In this document: piece by piece, positions 53,643-63,317 of the stretch
How positions within the stretch are numbered: the stretch's first letter is position 1
Layout of the letters: each line of letters begins with the position of its first letter
From: Actinomycetota bacterium
Lineage (GTDB): Bacteria > Actinomycetota > Actinomycetes > S36-B12 > UBA5976
Length of the DNA stretch: 64,000 nt
Assembly: GCA_009698575.1 (NCBI GenBank)
Contig: WLPX01000001.1
Location: forward strand, 252,924-316,923
Reading direction: 5' to 3'
Notes under the pieces: model-generated
Told to the model about the DNA's origin: nothing
What the model saw: the letters and a program-made list of their open reading frames with translations, nothing else
The model's database searches: none
Program-made: the position numbers and the translations under genes

Positions 53643-54484
53643 TACCCAAATCGACCATTTACGTAATCTTCTGTGCGTGGATCATTCGGGGATGAAAACA
53701 GCGCCTCGGTATTTCCAAACTCAACGACGTAACCTGGCTGGTTTTCTTCAGCCAAGAAAAATGCAGTTTGATCCGATACTCGTTGGGCTTGTTGCATGTT
53801 GTGCGTGACAATTACCACAGTCATGTCCGATGACAACTCGCGGATGGTTTCTTCGATGCGACGAGTGGAGCCCGGATCCAAGGCTGAACATGGCTCATCC
53901 ATCAAAAGCACATCTGGTGCAAGCGCAAGTGATCGTGCAATGCAAAGGCGTTGCTGTTGGCCGCCAGATAACGATCCAGCTGGAGCATCTAGCCGATCCT
54001 TTACTTCATTCCAGATGCTTGCCCGAGTTAGACATTTTTCAACCAATTCATTTTCGTCCCTGGTGCGCCGATTACTAAGTCGCAGCCCGGCTAGTACATT
54101 TCCTTTAATTGTCATGGTGGGGAATGGATTTGGCTTTTGAAACACCATCCCAATTTTTAGGCGTACTGAAACTGGATCTATATCAGCATCATAAATATTC
54201 TTGCCGTCAAGATATATTTCTCCAGCTAACCCTGCTCCAGGAATAAGTTCATGCATGCGATTAAGCGTTCTGATGAAAGATGACTTACCGCAGCCCGATG
54301 GACCAATCAGCGCCGTAACCGAATTTGTGGGGAACTTCAACGAGACATCCGAAAGCACATGGCGTTCTTTAAACCACACGTTTATGTCCCTAGCTTCGAG
54401 ATGATATTGCTCATCAAGAGTTCGCAACCTTTTAGTCTCCACTTGAGTAGTCATCTCCATACTTCCTTCGATAGTTGTGGTCAT
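53642..54484 (-). CDS. Phosphate ABC transporter ATPase (system 2)
   Basis: 280 aa. Walker [10 protein letters not shown], signature LSGGQQQR, Walker B VLLMDEP, D-loop CSALDPGS, His in [10 protein letters not shown]. Paralogue of the PstB at 19405 (both end NGRFG/SGRFG). ATGA overlap with pstA2. Confidence 0.95.
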   Translation of the reverse strand: MTTTIEGSMEMTTQVETKRLRTLDEQYHLEARDINVWFKERHVLSDVSLKFPTNSVTALIGPSGCGKSSFIRTLNRMHELIPGAGLAGEIYLDGKNIYDADIDPVSVRLKIGMVFQKPNPFPTMTIKGNVLAGLRLSNRRTRDENELVEKCLTRASIWNEVKDRLDAPAGSLSGGQQQRLCIARSLALAPDVLLMDEPCSALDPGSTRRIEETIRELSSDMTVVIVTHNMQQAQRVSDQTAFFLAEENQPGYVVEFGNTEALFSSPNDPRTEDYVNGRFG

Positions 54485-55539
54485 TTCTTTCCTACTTCTC
54501 TACTTCCAAAAATTCGTGCAAGTGTGAATAAAATTCCGATAACAACCAACAGCACAAGTGCAGCGCCCCAAGCTCGTTGTCTTGAAGTGTCATAACCCGC
54601 ACCGAGGAATGAGTAGATATATGTGGTCAGCGTTGTCATGCCATCGCTAGTTGGATTTATATTCGTTTCATTGGAAATATTGGTTGTCAGAATCAATGGA
54701 GCCGTCTCGCCAAATACCCGGGCTAATCCCAGCAAAACAGCAGTGATAAGCCCAGTTTTTGCAGCAGGTAAAATCACTTGGAAGAACGCCCTGCGTCGGG
54801 GAGCACCAAGTGCTAACGCGGCGGCCCGCAACTCACCTGGTACCAGTTTTAATACCTCTTCGCTCATGCGAGCGATCGTTGGCAACATTAGAAGTAATAG
54901 TGATGCGGCACCTAACCAACCAACTGGTTTAACTAATCCAGATGCAATAAATACCGTATAGATAAAAAGTCCGGCAACCACAGATGGTAGGCCACTCATA
55001 GCTTGGGAAAAAAATCGGACTGGGCCTCGGAACCGACCATCAGTTTCAGTTAGATAAACTGCGACCCCGATTCCTATCGGAACGGTTGCCAAAGTAACTA
55101 AACCAACGACTATAAGACTTCCAAGGATCGCGTGCCCGACGCCACCATATTCAAGTGAAGTTGTCGGCGTTATGTAAACACTGTTTTGATAAAGAAAATG
55201 TGGACTTAACGCCTTCAATCCCCAACTTATTACCGAAAAGAGGACGGACCCCAGCAAAATACTGATTGCCACGGTTGAAAAGATCACACCTACGTTAAGG
55301 AATGCATCCGCAATCCCGCGCTTACCTCTTAATATCAGCGCTGCTAGGGCACTAAATAGTAACTGCAGCGGAAGGAAAATAAGAAGAAGCGTAACGGCAC
55401 CAGGTAGCTCCAGAAGAAAACGCACAATTACTGCTATGAGGCTTGGAGCTACCGATGCAATCGCAATTAAAGCAACGTTCTTTCGATTTCGATTTTTCCA
55501 AGGTGTCGCATTTGTGGGCCTGACGGCAATTTGTGTCAT
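54481..55539 (-). CDS. Phosphate ABC transporter permease PstA (system 2)
   Basis: 352 aa, longer than PstA1 by a hydrophobic N-terminal extension with two extra helices (residues about 20-70). The coupling loop [21 protein letters not shown] and [13 protein letters not shown] are permease signatures. ATG shares a base with the pstC2 stop. Confidence 0.93.
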   Translation of the reverse strand: MTQIAVRPTNATPWKNRNRKNVALIAIASVAPSLIAVIVRFLLELPGAVTLLLIFLPLQLLFSALAALILRGKRGIADAFLNVGVIFSTVAISILLGSVLFSVISWGLKALSPHFLYQNSVYITPTTSLEYGGVGHAILGSLIVVGLVTLATVPIGIGVAVYLTETDGRFRGPVRFFSQAMSGLPSVVAGLFIYTVFIASGLVKPVGWLGAASLLLLMLPTIARMSEEVLKLVPGELRAAALALGAPRRRAFFQVILPAAKTGLITAVLLGLARVFGETAPLILTTNISNETNINPTSDGMTTLTTYIYSFLGAGYDTSRQRAWGAALVLLVVIGILFTLARIFGSREVGKK

Positions 55540-56501
55540 TACGATGCCATTCGCTTTTCAGACCTTTGGACAATTGCAGTTGCAAGCATGTTTACAATTA
55601 AGGTAAACACGAACAATACGACGCCAGCGGCCATTAGGGCCCTTAGTTCGACTGGCGTGGCTTCACCAAACCTAGAAATAATGAGGGACGCAATCGAGCC
55701 GCCACGAGGTTCCAAAATTGAATAGAAGTTAGTCTCGAACAGTAAATTAAGCACATAGTAAATTGCAATTGTTTCACCAAGTGCGCGTCCAAGACCGAGA
55801 AGTATGCCACCCAGAATTCCGCTCCTGGCAGTGGGGATCACAACTCTACGAAGTGAGCTAAATGATGTACCACCTAATGCAAAGGCAGCTGCAATTAACT
55901 CTTTGTCGACTCGGCTCATCACTTCACGAGTTACAGAAGTAATGATTGGGATGACCATGATGGCAACTACAAATCCTGCTATGAATGGAGACCTGAAGGC
56001 ATTGGGTTCATCGTTTGCAAAAATAGGAATAAAGCCCAGATGTTTTGTAAGTAACTCAGACCACCCAGTTGCAACTGGAGTGAGCACTAACAATCCCCAC
56101 ATGGCAATTAAAATCGAAGGCAGTGCTGCGAGTAAGTCAATAATTGAAATCGCAACTTTTGCGAATATGCCTTTAGCCATAAATTGAATAAAGTAAGCCG
56201 TCGCAATCGAAACCGGAACAGCAATGACTAGACCAAGTGCCGATATCAAAAATGATCCATAAAGCATGGGAAATATTTGAAAAGTTGGAGTTTCGCTCGC
56301 TGAATCCCAGATTGACCCGGTCACAAATTTTAAACCTTGTTGCTGAAATGTGGTCCAAGAACCATTGAGCAAAAAGGCAACAATCATCAGCACCAGTAGC
56401 AAGGATAAAGCCGCGGCAAGAGATGCCCCGCCAAAGAATACGCGATCTGCATCCTTGGGTTTGTAGCTCTTTAAATCAATGCGCGATTGAGTTTTACTCA
56501 C
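55539..56501 (-). CDS. Phosphate ABC transporter permease PstC (system 2)
   Basis: 320 aa with about six helices. LAALPSILIAMWGLLV and ALGGTSFSSLRRVVIPTARSGI are PstC signatures. GTG start at 56501. First permease gene after regX3, with a PHO-box-like repeat in the 74-bp gap. Confidence 0.93.
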   Translation of the reverse strand: MSKTQSRIDLKSYKPKDADRVFFGGASLAAALSLLLVLMIVAFLLNGSWTTFQQQGLKFVTGSIWDSASETPTFQIFPMLYGSFLISALGLVIAVPVSIATAYFIQFMAKGIFAKVAISIIDLLAALPSILIAMWGLLVLTPVATGWSELLTKHLGFIPIFANDEPNAFRSPFIAGFVVAIMVIPIITSVTREVMSRVDKELIAAAFALGGTSFSSLRRVVIPTARSGILGGILLGLGRALGETIAIYYVLNLLFETNFYSILEPRGGSIASLIISRFGEATPVELRALMAAGVVLFVFTLIVNMLATAIVQRSEKRMAS

Positions 56502-56540
56502 CTCAACAGATTAGAAAGCCAAGGGATATAGCACGTGCAA

Positions 56541-56562
56541 ACTAGGTAAACACCGAGTGAAC
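56541..56562 (-). promoter_or_regulatory. PHO-box-like direct repeat between regX3 and pstC2
   Basis: Minus-strand units GTTCACTCGGT and GTTTACCTAGT, adjacent 11-mers, the best pair in the window. Located 40 bp before pstC2, within the short gap after regX3. Suggests a phosphate-responsive promoter for pstCAB2. Confidence 0.55.
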
Positions 56563-56575
56563 TGCTCGATAACTT

Positions 56576-57256
56576 TTAGGCTTCGAAGCGGTAACCCAAG
56601 CCACGAACTGTCGTTAGATAGACCGGATTTGCTGGATCTGGTTCAATTTTTGAGCGAATTCTCTTGATGTGAACATCGAGAGTCTTTCCATCGCCAACAT
56701 AGTTTGAGCCCCAGACTCGATCCATTAGCTGTCCGCGCGTCAAGACTCGTCCGGAATTACGCATTAACAATTCCAACAATTCAAATTCCTTAAGCGGCAT
56801 AGCAACAGCTTGTCCGTTGACTGAAAGTGCATGGCGCTCAACATCCATTCGAACTGGTCCAACTTCAACTGCTCCAACCGAGTCAATTTCGATTTCCCCA
56901 CCACGCCGAAGCACCGCCTTAATACGAGCAAGTAACTCTCTCGTAGAAAAAGGTTTTGTCACATAATCGTCTGCGCCTAGTTCAAGGCCGACGACCTTAT
57001 CGATTTCAGTATCTTTAGCAGTCAACATGATTACTGGCGTGTTTGATTTGGATCGGATGTATTTACAGACTTCGGTGCCTGATACTTCCGGAAGCATTAA
57101 GTCAAGCAAAACTAAATCTGGATTTTTGGAATCAAATAACTTCATGCCTTCGGCGCCGTTTGGTGCCAAGATCACATCAAAGCCTTCACGAGAAAGCATG
57201 AACTGCAGCGCATCGCGGAATGACTCTTCATCTTCGATGACCAGAACACGTGTCAT
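56576..57256 (-). CDS. regX3: RegX3/PhoB-type response regulator
   Basis: 226 aa. Receiver with phosphorylated Asp52 in LVLLDLMLP and KPFS Lys, plus OmpR winged helix (MPLKEFELLELLMRNSGRVLTRGQLM, TVRGLGYRF). Phosphate-starvation activator; predicted to bind the PHO-box-like repeats. Overlaps senX3 by 4 nt. Directly upstream of pstC2. Confidence 0.92.
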   Translation of the reverse strand: MTRVLVIEDEESFRDALQFMLSREGFDVILAPNGAEGMKLFDSKNPDLVLLDLMLPEVSGTEVCKYIRSKSNTPVIMLTAKDTEIDKVVGLELGADDYVTKPFSTRELLARIKAVLRRGGEIEIDSVGAVEVGPVRMDVERHALSVNGQAVAMPLKEFELLELLMRNSGRVLTRGQLMDRVWGSNYVGDGKTLDVHIKRIRSKIEPDPANPVYLTTVRGLGYRFEA

Positions 57257-58377
57257 TTACCTGTAACCTCCGTTGGGGTGCCGGCACCATTTAGGTACAC
57301 GGGAAAACGTAATGTAAATGTCGAACCTTGACCTACTTGCGACCAAACAACGCAATCGCCACCATGGTTTGCGCAAACATGTTTAACGATTGCTAGACCT
57401 AAGCCGGTACCACCAGTATCACGAGACCTGGCTGGGTCAACTCTATAGAAACGTTCAAAAATACGATTTAGATCTGCCTCAGGAATACCAGGGCCTTGAT
57501 CAGTAACTGAAATTTCAATTACGTCATCGTTTAGGCGAGCACCAACACCGACTCGGGTAGATTCTGGCGAATACTTAATGGCATTTGACAACAAATTATT
57601 TAATGCCACGTTTAGCTGACCTTCGTCGCCGAATATTCGTCCCACATTATTTACATCGTCCGCAACAACAACTTCAATGGATTTTTGCTCAGCAGCAATC
57701 TTTGTGGCATCAACTGCCTCATGGATGATGCTCGCAACATCAACTGGCGCAGAATTTCGCAGGGGTGCATCACTTTGCACTTGGGACAAGGCAACTAAAT
57801 CTGAAATCATGGCAGTTAATCGCTTCACTTCAATTTGCATCCGAGAAGTGAAATGGCGCACTTGTTCAATGTCGGTGTCTGCCGCTTGCACTGCCTCAGC
57901 TAACAGTGAAAGTGCACCAACTGGGGTCTTGAGTTCGTGGGAAACGTTCGCAACGAAATCACGACGCACATCATTTAGTCGACGCTCTTCGCTTAAGTCC
58001 TGTGCGATCAGCAAACTTAGTTCTTCATCAATCGGTGAAATTTGAACTCGGGCTTCCCATTCGCCAAGGCGAGAGCCATTTCGCTTAATTACTGCGTCTC
58101 GGCTTTGAGTCTTACTCAGGCGATGAACCTCGCGATTTAGCGCCCGTAATTCAACTGGGGCAATGCGTTCTAAGGAAATCAATCCCATGGCTACGCAGTT
58201 TGCACTTGCTGCTAAAACTCGATCGGCTGAATCTACGATTGCAGCTGCATCAGGAAGGACATCGAGAATTTGGCTCAACGCTTCCACTCGATCAGCCTGA
58301 CTTTGCGCAGCTTCAGTAGCGCCAGCCTTTGGCCGACCTGGCGATCTACGATTTAGCATGGCTGCACCAAGCACCAA
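57253..58377 (-). CDS. senX3: SenX3-type sensor kinase lacking the membrane anchor
   Basis: At most 374 aa. PAS-like region (residues about 30-125), HisKA with FVANVSHELKTPVGALS, and HATPase_c with NLLSNAIKYS, DQGPGIP and GTGLGLAIVKH. The reading frame is closed by an in-frame TAG just before the TTG start at 58377, and only MVLGAAML is hydrophobic. Mycobacterial SenX3 has two membrane helices, absent here. Start may also be GTG 58374 or ATG 58359. Confidence 0.9.
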   Translation of the reverse strand: MVLGAAMLNRRSPGRPKAGATEAAQSQADRVEALSQILDVLPDAAAIVDSADRVLAASANCVAMGLISLERIAPVELRALNREVHRLSKTQSRDAVIKRNGSRLGEWEARVQISPIDEELSLLIAQDLSEERRLNDVRRDFVANVSHELKTPVGALSLLAEAVQAADTDIEQVRHFTSRMQIEVKRLTAMISDLVALSQVQSDAPLRNSAPVDVASIIHEAVDATKIAAEQKSIEVVVADDVNNVGRIFGDEGQLNVALNNLLSNAIKYSPESTRVGVGARLNDDVIEISVTDQGPGIPEADLNRIFERFYRVDPARSRDTGGTGLGLAIVKHVCANHGGDCVVWSQVGQGSTFTLRFPVYLNGAGTPTEVTGK

Positions 58378-58558
58378 TCTCTAGCCATTCCGAATCTGTT
58401 CACCTTCTAAGGATAGGTAGATTTGGGGTTAGACATCTCACGTCCAGCCTTACTTCAGCAACTGTTCATCTAAAAGCCAAACTATGTTTGCCCGCACTTT
58501 CCCTAGTGTTTTTATGGCGAAAATCCAGGATTAGGGTCATCGGTATTAGACTCGTTTT

Positions 58559-59206
58559 ATGCGCGAGGATTACACGAATCAATTAGCTTCTATCAATGAA
58601 GGCTTAGTTTCCATGGCCGACCTAGTCGGTAAGGCTATTCGTGGTGCAACTGATGCACTACTTGAAGATGACTTAGCAATTGCCGAACAAGTTATTGCTG
58701 GCGACGAGCGAATCAATGAGCTAAATGCCGAGGTAGAAGAAATGTCTGCTCGAATCGCAGCGTTACAGGCTCCAGTTGCAACAGACCTTCGGTTAGTTAT
58801 GGGTGCAATTCGTATGGCAACGTCACTCGAGAGAATGGGTGACCTTGCGGTTCACATTGCAAAGCAAGTTCGGCTGCGCTATCCAAACCCTTCAATTCCT
58901 GCCGAACTAAAAGATACTTTCTCCCAGATGGGCGAAGCTGCAAGCCAAATTGTGGCCCAAACTGGCGAAGTTATTTCTTCGCGCGATACTACGCTGGCAG
59001 ACAACATGAAGAAATACGATGACGCCTTAGATCGACTGCATCGCGAACTCTTCACTGTGGTGCTTTCAGAAAATTGGTCGCATGGTGTTGAGGCTGCCAT
59101 CGACGTTACTTTGCTTTCCCGATTCTACGAACGCTTTGGCGATCATGCCGTATCGGTGGCACGACGCGTAATACACATTGTTACTGGCGAACCCTACGCA
59201 AAATAG
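58559..59206 (+). CDS. phoU: PhoU phosphate-signalling regulator
   Basis: 215 aa of two three-helix PhoU repeats with the metal-site motifs ERMGDLAVHIAKQ and ERFGDHAVSVARRV. Couples Pst transport to the kinase, turning it off when phosphate is plentiful. Divergent from senX3 over 181 bp, with a lone GTTCACC half-site (58398) in the gap. Confidence 0.95.
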   Translation: MREDYTNQLASINEGLVSMADLVGKAIRGATDALLEDDLAIAEQVIAGDERINELNAEVEEMSARIAALQAPVATDLRLVMGAIRMATSLERMGDLAVHIAKQVRLRYPNPSIPAELKDTFSQMGEAASQIVAQTGEVISSRDTTLADNMKKYDDALDRLHRELFTVVLSENWSHGVEAAIDVTLLSRFYERFGDHAVSVARRVIHIVTGEPYAK

Positions 59207-59265
59207 GAAATATTCCACCAAGTATCGCAGTTAGGCCCTTTTCGCTAAGTTAGTAAAGGGTTCTC

Positions 59266-60543
59266 ATGACAAACAACGCTTCCGGACTACATCGCATTGC
59301 GATCCTCTCTGTCCACACCTCTCCGCTGCATCAACCTGGAACTGGAGATTCTGGTGGCATGAATGTTTACGTCGCTGAGACTGCGAAAAGAATTGCGGCC
59401 CGAGGAATCGAAGTTGAGATTTTCACTCGGGCAACTTCACTTTCAGATCCAGAATTCAGCGAACTAGCACCTGGGGTTTTGGTGCGAAATATTCCAGCCG
59501 GACCATTTGAAGGTTTGCGTAAAGAAGATTTACCCGCGCAACTTTGCGCCGTTACTGCCGGCGTGCTGCGCGCAGAAGCTGCAAAGAACGAAGGCTTCTA
59601 CGACTTGGTACATAGTCACTACTGGCTGTCTGGTCAGGTTGGTTGGATTGCCCAAGAGCGTTGGGGTGTGCCATTGGTTCACACTATGCACACTATGGCT
59701 CGCGTTAAGAACTTAACTTTGGCGCAAGGCGATTCGCCAGAACCGGCCATTAGGGAAATTGGTGAAGAGCAAGTTGTAATTGCCGCGGATCGATTAGTGG
59801 CTAATACACACGCTGAAGCTAAGGAACTAATTGAGCTATATCACGCCGATCCAAATCGCGTGCGAGTTGTCCATCCAGGTGTAGATCTTGAACTTTTCAT
59901 TCCGGGAAGTGAAAACGCGGCTCGATCTGAATTAGGAATTGCTGACGATGCAATCGTGCTACTTTTTGTCGGACGAATCCAGCCACTAAAGGCACCTGAC
60001 GTATTGATTGAAGCTGCAGCAGAAATATTGAAGCGTAATCCAGGCCTTCGTAGTCGACTAGTAGTTGCAATTTGTGGTGGGCCCTCAGGCAGTGGACTGG
60101 AACAGCCTGACGCGCTCTTAACTCTTGCTAATGAGCTCGGCGTTTCTGATGTAGTGCAGTTTGTGCCACCAACCAGTCGTGCCAAGTTAGTTAAGTGGTA
60201 CCAAGCCGCAACAGTTTGCGTAGTTCCGTCTTATAGCGAGTCGTTTGGATTAGTTGCAATCGAAGCGCAGGCTTGTGGTACGCCAGTAATTGCAGCGCGA
60301 GTTGGTGGCCTACCTACTGCGGTGCGCGAAGGTATCAGCGGAGTACTTGTTGATGGACATAACGCCAATGACTGGGCTGAGTCAATTCTTAAAGTTGTTA
60401 GTGATGAACCCCTTCAGAAGCGGTTAACTGCAGGTGCTATTGCTCATGCCTCGCACTTTGGTTGGGAAGACACAACTGACAAATTAATTTCGGTTTACCA
60501 AGAAGCGGTTGCCTCGTCGAAGGCCCGGGTGCATTCAAAATGA
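59266..60543 (+). CDS. mshA: D-inositol-3-phosphate glycosyltransferase
   Basis: 425-aa GT4 glycosyltransferase, first mycothiol step (UDP-GlcNAc plus inositol-3-phosphate). N-terminal [18 protein letters not shown] and donor site [19 protein letters not shown] are family features. Start of mshA-ybjN-gpmA; ATGA overlap with ybjN. Confidence 0.95.
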   Translation: MTNNASGLHRIAILSVHTSPLHQPGTGDSGGMNVYVAETAKRIAARGIEVEIFTRATSLSDPEFSELAPGVLVRNIPAGPFEGLRKEDLPAQLCAVTAGVLRAEAAKNEGFYDLVHSHYWLSGQVGWIAQERWGVPLVHTMHTMARVKNLTLAQGDSPEPAIREIGEEQVVIAADRLVANTHAEAKELIELYHADPNRVRVVHPGVDLELFIPGSENAARSELGIADDAIVLLFVGRIQPLKAPDVLIEAAAEILKRNPGLRSRLVVAICGGPSGSGLEQPDALLTLANELGVSDVVQFVPPTSRAKLVKWYQAATVCVVPSYSESFGLVAIEAQACGTPVIAARVGGLPTAVREGISGVLVDGHNANDWAESILKVVSDEPLQKRLTAGAIAHASHFGWEDTTDKLISVYQEAVASSKARVHSK

Positions 60544-61016
60544 TTTTCTTGAATCAGGTTGTCGAATTTCTAGCTGAACAAGATTTGAACTATGAACTAG
60601 CCGGTGACAAAACCGTTGTGGTTTCACTTCCCGGAGTTAACAAGCAATTCGTAAATGTCGCGCTCACAGTTGGTGACACTATCTTCAAAATTGAAAGCTT
60701 TGTGGCTAGGAATCCTGACGAGAACCACGAAGTTGTGTATCGCTGGATTCTTGAACAAAATCGCAAATTGCTGGTCATCAACTACTGTCTTGATCACTTA
60801 GGCGACATTTATCTATCTGGAACTTTGCCAATTGCCACAGTAGATACTGCACAGATCGACCAATTACTTGGAGTAATGCTGCAAACCTCTGACAACTCTT
60901 TCAACGTGCTATTAGAACTTGGATTTAAGTCCGCAATCGAGCGGGAATGGGCTTGGCGTACTAGTAACGGTATGGATTTGGCTAACTTGCAGGCCTTTGC
61001 TCATCTGTTCGAATAA
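60540..61016 (+). CDS. YbjN-domain protein
   Basis: 158 aa, a type III secretion chaperone-like YbjN fold ([25 protein letters not shown]-type strands, [15 protein letters not shown]). Between mshA and gpmA as Rv0487 in M. tuberculosis. Function unknown. Confidence 0.88.
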   Translation: MIFLNQVVEFLAEQDLNYELAGDKTVVVSLPGVNKQFVNVALTVGDTIFKIESFVARNPDENHEVVYRWILEQNRKLLVINYCLDHLGDIYLSGTLPIATVDTAQIDQLLGVMLQTSDNSFNVLLELGFKSAIEREWAWRTSNGMDLANLQAFAHLFE

Positions 61017-61033
61017 TCGGGCAGAATTGCCTT

Positions 61034-61783
61034 ATGAGTAACTACACCTTGATTTTGGTTCGTCATGGCGAAAGTCAATGGAATGAAAAGAACCTCTTCA
61101 CAGGCTGGGTCGACGTCGACTTAACTGCCAAGGGTCTTAAGGAAGCCGCCCGAGCTGGCGAGTTACTCAAAGAGCAAAATGTTTTGCCAGATGTGTTACA
61201 CACTTCCCTGCTTCGTCGCGCTATCAAGACCGCAAACATTGCACTAGATGTTGCTGATCGACATTGGATTCCAGTCGAACGTTCGTGGCGATTAAATGAA
61301 CGTCACTACGGTGCCTTGCAAGGTAAAGATAAGGCACAAACTTTGGCTGAATACGGCGAAGATCAATTCATGTTGTGGCGACGCTCATTCGATACTCCAC
61401 CACCAGCTGTTGACCCAAGCAATGAATACGCCCAAACTAACGATCCGCGTTATGCAAACTTAGGTAAAGATCTGCCATCAACTGAGTGCTTAGCCGATGT
61501 AGTTGTTCGCATGCTTCCATACTGGGAATCCAGCATCGTGCCTGATTTAAAATCGGGAAAGACGGTAATGGTTGCAGCTCACGGTAATTCCCTGCGCGCC
61601 CTTGTAAAGCACCTAGATGGAATTAGCGATTCTGAAATTGCGGGACTAAATATTCCTACTGGAATCCCGTTGGTTTATGAATTGGATGAGAATCTAAAGC
61701 CAATAGTTTCTGGTGGTAAGTATTTAGATCCCGAAGCTGCTGCTAGTGCTGCGGCGGCTGTAGCCAACCAAGGCAAAAAGTAA
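61034..61783 (+). CDS. gpmA: 2,3-bisphosphoglycerate-dependent phosphoglycerate mutase
   Basis: 249 aa. Catalytic His in [33 protein letters not shown] and [13 protein letters not shown]. Converts 3-PGA to 2-PGA. Ends with an Ala-rich tail. Gene order mshA-ybjN-gpmA next to senX3-regX3 is as in mycobacteria, but divided by phoU. Confidence 0.97.
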   Translation: MSNYTLILVRHGESQWNEKNLFTGWVDVDLTAKGLKEAARAGELLKEQNVLPDVLHTSLLRRAIKTANIALDVADRHWIPVERSWRLNERHYGALQGKDKAQTLAEYGEDQFMLWRRSFDTPPPAVDPSNEYAQTNDPRYANLGKDLPSTECLADVVVRMLPYWESSIVPDLKSGKTVMVAAHGNSLRALVKHLDGISDSEIAGLNIPTGIPLVYELDENLKPIVSGGKYLDPEAAASAAAAVANQGKK

Positions 61784-61808
61784 CCAGCAGTTCAGGCGAC
61801 TTGAAAAT

Positions 61809-62084
61809 TTAACGCCGCGTCATTTCATTTATCTTTGGTCGGATGTCGGCCAGATAAACACTGCACGCAATCAAACCGATTACTCCAGTGAATCCCCAAG
61901 GGCTAAATAAAATGTGTCCCAAGATGCTGCCAATTGTGATTGCCAGCCAAATGTTTTTAGTCTGGCGGTTTAAGAATGGGAACGCTTCAGCCGGTGCTTT
62001 CAAAACATCCGATAATGCCCAGGCTTTTATACCCAATGCAATGTATCCAGAAATTAACCAAATTAACGAAACGGTAGCTTCCAC
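61809..62084 (-). CDS. DUF2516 membrane protein
   Basis: 91 aa, three helices. KAWALSDVLKAPAEAFPF, KNIWLAITIGSIL and YLADIRPKINEM match DUF2516. Function unknown; common in actinobacteria. Confidence 0.82.
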   Translation of the reverse strand: MEATVSLIWLISGYIALGIKAWALSDVLKAPAEAFPFLNRQTKNIWLAITIGSILGHILFSPWGFTGVIGLIACSVYLADIRPKINEMTRR

Positions 62085-62112
62085 GATTTTCCTATCTACA
62101 ACTGTTTAAAGT

Positions 62113-63306
62113 CTAATCAAATTTTTGGCAGACATGATTCGCCATGGCCAAAGCGCTGGTCCAAGCAGGCGAAACTGCATTAAGTAAGTGTGTTGAGTTC
62201 TCATCGCCGCGAACTACAAAATCCATTTCAAGTTTTTTGTTCTTGACGTCAAGGAGTTGAGCCCTAATGCCTGGACGCCCACGCTCGGTGAAGTCCTGGG
62301 GATTTATACTCGGTACCAAGCTTTGTGCCTGCGACACTAGGTGTTTTTGTAAGTACTTAGGCATTTCAGCGCGAATCAATCCCAGAACATCATGATGTTT
62401 ACTCGTCAAAAATTTGGGATAGATGCCAACTATGTTCATGATTTCTTTTGGGCTTAGGCCGCCAAATCCGGAATAACTCTCTCGAGAAAAAATCGGAATT
62501 GCAGTTGGACCAATCTTGGCTCGGCCATCAACTGTGACAGTTATGTGAACTCCGAGGAATGGATTACGAACATCCGGCACTGGATATACATGACGCTGCA
62601 ACGTACCAGGTGCCCAGTTGCCGTACCAATACAAACCTTTGAACGGCAGCATTTGATAGTCATCACAGAATCCAAATGGCTTTGCAATTTTGTCGGCGTA
62701 TAGACCAGCCGTATTAACAATGTGACCGATTGAATAGTTACCAAGATTTGTAATGATGCGATTAGGTGCAGTCGAAGTAACACGTTGTCCTAGCTTTAAT
62801 TGAGTTCCTTCTCTGACTACTTTGTCTGCTAGTGCTTGCGTGACTGCGAGTGGATTTGCAACTGCGGTATTTGGTGACCAAAGCGCAATCTGCTCAGTTC
62901 GCGCTAGCGGCTCTAACTCTGCAAGCTGCTCGGTCGTAACAATTTCGGTAGTTACGCCGTTTGCATTTCCTCGACGATGCAATTCGTGCAAAGCCTGGAC
63001 TTCAGAGGCATTCTGGGCAACAACGACTTTGCCAGTTTCTTTGACTGCAATACCTTCACTGGCACAAAATTCACGTAGCAGTTGATTACCATCTCGCGTA
63101 AGCGCAGCCTTCAATGAATCTGGCGAGTAATAGAACCCGGCATGCAAAACTCCGCTGTTGCGACCACTTGCATGTTGCCCGACAGATGTTTCTTTATCAA
63201 AGACCGCAATCTTGGCATCAGGATGCAGCTCACGCAGGCGATTAGCCATTGCTAACCCAACAATGCCAGCTCCGATGACTCCGAAGTCAAAATTCTTAGC
63301 TGTCAT
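62113..63306 (-). CDS. lhgO: L-2-hydroxyglutarate oxidase
   Basis: 397-aa FAD-dependent DAO-family enzyme. FAD site VIGAGIVGLAMANRL, then VGQHASGRNSGVLHAGFYY (the LhgO signature) and FKGLYWYG. Oxidises L-2-hydroxyglutarate to 2-oxoglutarate, either for metabolite repair or in glutarate/lysine breakdown. Located 12 bp after clpC on the same strand. Confidence 0.92.
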   Translation of the reverse strand: MTAKNFDFGVIGAGIVGLAMANRLRELHPDAKIAVFDKETSVGQHASGRNSGVLHAGFYYSPDSLKAALTRDGNQLLREFCASEGIAVKETGKVVVAQNASEVQALHELHRRGNANGVTTEIVTTEQLAELEPLARTEQIALWSPNTAVANPLAVTQALADKVVREGTQLKLGQRVTSTAPNRIITNLGNYSIGHIVNTAGLYADKIAKPFGFCDDYQMLPFKGLYWYGNWAPGTLQRHVYPVPDVRNPFLGVHITVTVDGRAKIGPTAIPIFSRESYSGFGGLSPKEIMNIVGIYPKFLTSKHHDVLGLIRAEMPKYLQKHLVSQAQSLVPSINPQDFTERGRPGIRAQLLDVKNKKLEMDFVVRGDENSTHLLNAVSPAWTSALAMANHVCQKFD

Positions 63307-63317
63307 CAGCCAGTAAT

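Noticed and set aside
58398-58408. PHO box between senX3 and phoU
   Set aside because: Only one good half-site (GTTCACC); the neighbouring 11-mers do not match, so it is not listed as a feature.
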